From NCBI GenBank assembly GCA_022316685.1, contig JAKJHU010000075.1, positions 1,488,001 to 1,552,000 of the forward strand: a stretch of 64,000 nucleotides of DNA, written 5' to 3'. The first letter of the stretch is position 1. Every line of letters begins with the position of its first letter. The notes beneath the pieces were generated by a model that made no database searches, had not been told where the DNA came from, and saw only the letters and a program-made list of their open reading frames with translations. Below are positions 52,952 through 64,000 of the stretch, in pieces. This stretch comes from Progne subis subis (taxonomy: Eukaryota; Chordata; Aves; Passeriformes; Hirundinidae). The translations under genes were made by a program, and so were the position numbers.

Positions 52952-54319
52952 TACACCTACTTCCTGAGGCAAAGGGCGGCAGTCCCTAATCATACGTCTG
53001 GAAAACCTGGAAAGAAACCTGGAATTTGTAAGGATGTTGGGCTTTTTCAGTAAACTATTTGGGGTCTGTGTGTGTTACAGAAATGGGAATAAATTCCCCA
53101 GGAAAACAGGAGAACTAGAATCTGTCCCTCTCCTTCTTTGTAGATGTTATAGTTCTTGTTAAATCATAAGGCCTCCTAGTCAGTTTTAAAACTGACGTGG
53201 GAAAGAAGTTTATAAAAAGGATACAAATAAAACAGAAATCTTCAGGTTCAAAGTAATTCTGGACATGAATGTTTAAGGAACCAGTTGATGCCAAAACTAA
53301 GTGTATTATTGTCAGTGAAATATTGTCAGTGAATCCTCAGATTAAGGAATCAACCTTCATTCTGGGTGAAGGAAGCCCAGACTGAAGTCATCTCTCTCCC
53401 TCTCTCTATGATTTGGAGACCCTCACAAAGTTTGTGACACAGTCACCAGATTTTATAAGGCAGCTCTCAGACTCTTTTAACAAACTCCTTGGAAAGAGAG
53501 CTTGTTTTTTAATGTGGAAAAAATGTAGAATGTAAAACCTCAAATATTTTCACCAGACAGATCTCACATTCCTTGGCCAGCCCAGCTGGAAGTTAATGTC
53601 AAGGTTGCTGTTCGTCAAAGGACTCAAGCAGAAGGAAAAGCCTGATTCTGGTATATTTGTAGCACCTGTACAGTGGAGCCTTGATCCATGCCTGTGGTTC
53701 TTTGGTCTGACATATGACTCCTTGGGAACATACAAGTAAATAACTTTTAATGGTAATCTCACAAATAGTCCCTTTAGGACCACAGCTAATGTAGTGCATT
53801 TAAAATTAGGCATGTGCTCAATTATAAAGTTATTATTGAATCACAGGCTTTGGGGGCTGAAAATAAGATTAAGGAGTATTTCAACTTGAGAAAAGCCCCT
53901 AGATTAAATGTTGAGGGGTTTCTTCATACAAAGCTCACATGTATCATATAATTTTAGAATATTATTTTCATTTTTAATAACCTTGTCCAAGCTATAAAGT
54001 TGGAAATGTCTTCAAATGGAGTTTACTTTCAGAATTCAAAGAAAAAGAGAAGTCTGCAGTCAGTGCATTAAAAAATCCAGGGATTTTTTCCAAGCTTTTT
54101 TTTTCCTTAGTCCTGAGCTTTTTAGTTTAAGATCCAATTAATGCCTTATTCAAATCAACCAGAGTATTAAATGAAGCGATGTTGACTTAACCTTCCTGTA
54201 ACTTTATGTTTCACGACAGTTATCCCAAAAATTAATTAGGTCTTCCTGACAAAGCAAATTGATGATGTAAGTGGTGCTAGAAGTAACACTTTGAGTGGAA
54301 GCTACTCAAAAATCCCGTC

Positions 54320-54368
54320 AAGTGTTACCATAATTAAGTGCCAAAAGTGTTACTGTAATTAAGTGCTG
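54320..54368 (+). repeat. Short tandem duplication, about 25 bp
   Basis: AGTGTTACCATAATTAAGTG is followed by AGTGTTACTGTAATTAAGTG, an imperfect two-copy tandem repeat. Confidence 0.85.
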
Positions 54369-55799
54369 AAGTTGGCTGTGGCATGAGCCAACCTTGGTGT
54401 TGACACAGCAGCTGTGCCCACATGCAGTGGGTTGGTGGCTGTCTTGGGCTGAGTCTGTGTAGGATTCTCTGCAGTGGAATTTCAATCCAGCAGTGAAACT
54501 GAAATACGGGCCGGGAAACTGGTGCATGGTACAGCTCGTTGAAAGCAGCTCTGCGGAGTTTCACGCCAAAGTAAGATGCATAATGCCGCTGAGGTGGTGG
54601 GACAAAAGGAAGCAGAGGGAATAGGAGGGACAGTGGAGACTGACCAACTTTTCCACCTGAGCTATCAGTGTAGAGACAGTGCCACTGCTAGAGGCTTTGG
54701 GTGCGCTGTTTTGTGCTGTGTCTCCTCGTGGACTGCAAGGAGAAGCCAGGCAGAGCAAACAGCAAATGTAAGGAGAACCATGGGCACCTGAAACAGAATC
54801 ACAGCAATACTTTCTACGTCTTCACCAACACTTCGAGTTATGTCTGAGCCCTTCCAGAAACAAATGCATTCTCTCTTTATAATCTTGATGTCTTAATTAA
54901 TAATTAAGCCTCTAAAATGTGTGAACAAACTTTAATTTTATGAAGGTTTGAGACAGATAATCCAAAACCTTGATGAAAGCAGATCTTTATAAACATGTCC
55001 GCTCTTCGCCTGGAGGATACAGAGTATCTTAAGAAGGTTATTTGTAAAATTGGTTCTGAACCAAATTTAGGTACATAAGCATTTGCTGAAGCTTAATGAG
55101 CTCTATAATGTGCTTACAGATAAATGCATGTTTAAACACATTGTTGGAAATAATGAATACTGATGCAGAATCATGGGGATCATCGGACTGAAACAACAAC
55201 CAAGGGGTGCAATATAGTTACTGGTCACCTGAAAGCTATTCCCTGTTGTTCACTATTGACTCTTGCTATCCTGCTGGAAAAGGCGACATGGCTGTAGGGG
55301 CAATTAGCCAGGGCTGAAAGTTGCTTTACCTTCTTACCCTCTTTTAGCAAAGTGCAGGTGGAAATAGTTCTGAAATAAGGGGGTTTTTTAATTATTTTTT
55401 ACGCAATTAGAAATTTTTGCTTTTTTTCTGCTTTTTTATGCATATATGTAAGCTAAACATGGAACTGCTGCAGGGAAAGTCCTATTTTTGGTTGTATAGA
55501 ATGTTGACTTTGCACTGAAAAAATCAGTCTCCTTCAGAAACAGAACATATTCATCTGAGAACCCAAATTTTTCTATTATAAGTTTTCTTCTTTTTTTTTT
55601 TTTAACAAAAGTCAACATTTTCTACAGAAGGTAATATTTGTGAGGAGTTTTGCACTAAAAAAATTTTGTTTCCTCATATATTTATACTCTAGAAAATCAC
55701 ACAAGCACACTATTTTCTATCTGATTTATTGTTGAGGCAAAGCAGGAATAATTAAGACAGTCAATACAGTTCCTAGTATTGTCACTTGGATCTTTGTTA

Positions 55800-55839
55800 A
55801 CTTGAATCTTTCAGGAACTTTCATACTTGAATCTTTCAG
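55800..55839 (+). repeat. Direct repeat, 15 bp
   Basis: ACTTGAATCTTTCAG occurs at 55800-55814 and again at 55825-55839, offset by 25 bp. Confidence 0.9.
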
Positions 55840-56613
55840 TATGTGGATCTATATGGTGTATATAACAGTAGTTCACTGCCCTTTCCAGTAAAAGGACTTG
55901 GGATCATTAAATGAAGCAGAAAGGAGATAGGTTCAAATCCCTCCAAAAGGAGGCAGTTGTTAACATCACTGTGAGTTAGGCTGCAGTGCTCTTTTCTGTA
56001 GAATGATGCAGATTCCTAAGGTTTCCAGGATTTGAAGGAGAAACTAAATAAATCCATGTGATTTAATTCTTCTGAGTAGTAGTAATGATGTATAAATTGT
56101 GTCTGGTTCAAGAAGACTGAACTACAAATGGTTGGAGGATGAGAAAGCATTCATGGGACTCATCATACATGTTGGGACATCTTTCCTCCTAGTGTTCTTG
56201 ACTATCAGATGCTGGCATTAGCATCTGATACTGCACCACATGGACTCTCTGATCCAGTACCTTAAGCACGCTGGTGCTTTAGATGGCTGCAGACTGTGAT
56301 GTGTGAAGCACATCCTGAAGAGGCCTCGTTTCTCACTGGTGTGTGTTAGAGCTGACACCACCCAATGATCACGAAACAGGACTTTTCTCACTTGAGTTAG
56401 AAATACCTGATTATCTATTTTCAAGTCTTGCCTCCTGCAAATGAGACATTGAGACTCAATTCAGTACTTCGCAAAATCGCAAAATGATTATAGGCAGAAA
56501 GGAGGAAAAAATCGCCAAACCAAATATTCTAGAAATTGCAATTTTTATATTAGAAGACAGAAAAGGAAAATGTCAAAAAAGGGTTTTGCTAATCATAAAG
56601 TTTTGCTTCGTAG

Positions 56614-64000
<7,387 letters not shown>

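Noticed and set aside
53830..53930. Possible reversed CR1 tail (GAATCACAGG)
   Set aside because: The following sequence does not keep the CR1 pattern convincingly.

Overview
The window is vertebrate intronic DNA from a bird, most likely a passerine. It carries four internal coding exons of MID1 (TRIM18, midline 1), all on the + strand at 44123-44218, 56614-56721, 59806-59954 and 63324-63451. Their lengths (96, 108, 149 and 128 nt), phases and peptides fit MID1 exons 3 to 6. They encode the coiled-coil and COS-box part of this microtubule-associated E3 ubiquitin ligase. The RING/B-box exon (exon 2) and the FN3 and B30.2/SPRY exons are not in the window and should lie upstream and downstream.

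Layout: 1-44122 is the 3' part of a very large intron 2. Intron 3 (12,395 bp), intron 4 (3,084 bp), intron 5 (3,369 bp) and the first 549 bp of intron 6 follow. No second gene, RNA gene or CRISPR array is supported. The bird assignment rests on several CR1 LINE fragments (with a typical CR1 3' tail, reverse-transcriptase C-terminal remnants and an ORF1 esterase remnant) and on a 678-bp solo LTR of avian ERVL type with intact TG...CA ends and a perfect 5-bp target-site duplication.

The structure not explained by ordinary genes is repeat-derived. There is a 110-bp inverted repeat with a 96%-identical 75-bp core around a ~740-bp spacer (10335-11296). An inverted pair of LTR-tail-like segments flanks a ~180-bp AT-only tract (34416-35146). 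One CR1 copy has ORF1 joined directly to the ORF2 end (about 13040-13655). A perfect 46-bp tandem duplication lies at 46873-46964, and there are several short perfect hairpins. An uninterrupted T43 tract lies at 52906-52948. A T/G-rich tract directly follows the weak donor of exon 6. I found no convincing previously undescribed coding system; the best candidates for follow-up are the two long inverted repeats.
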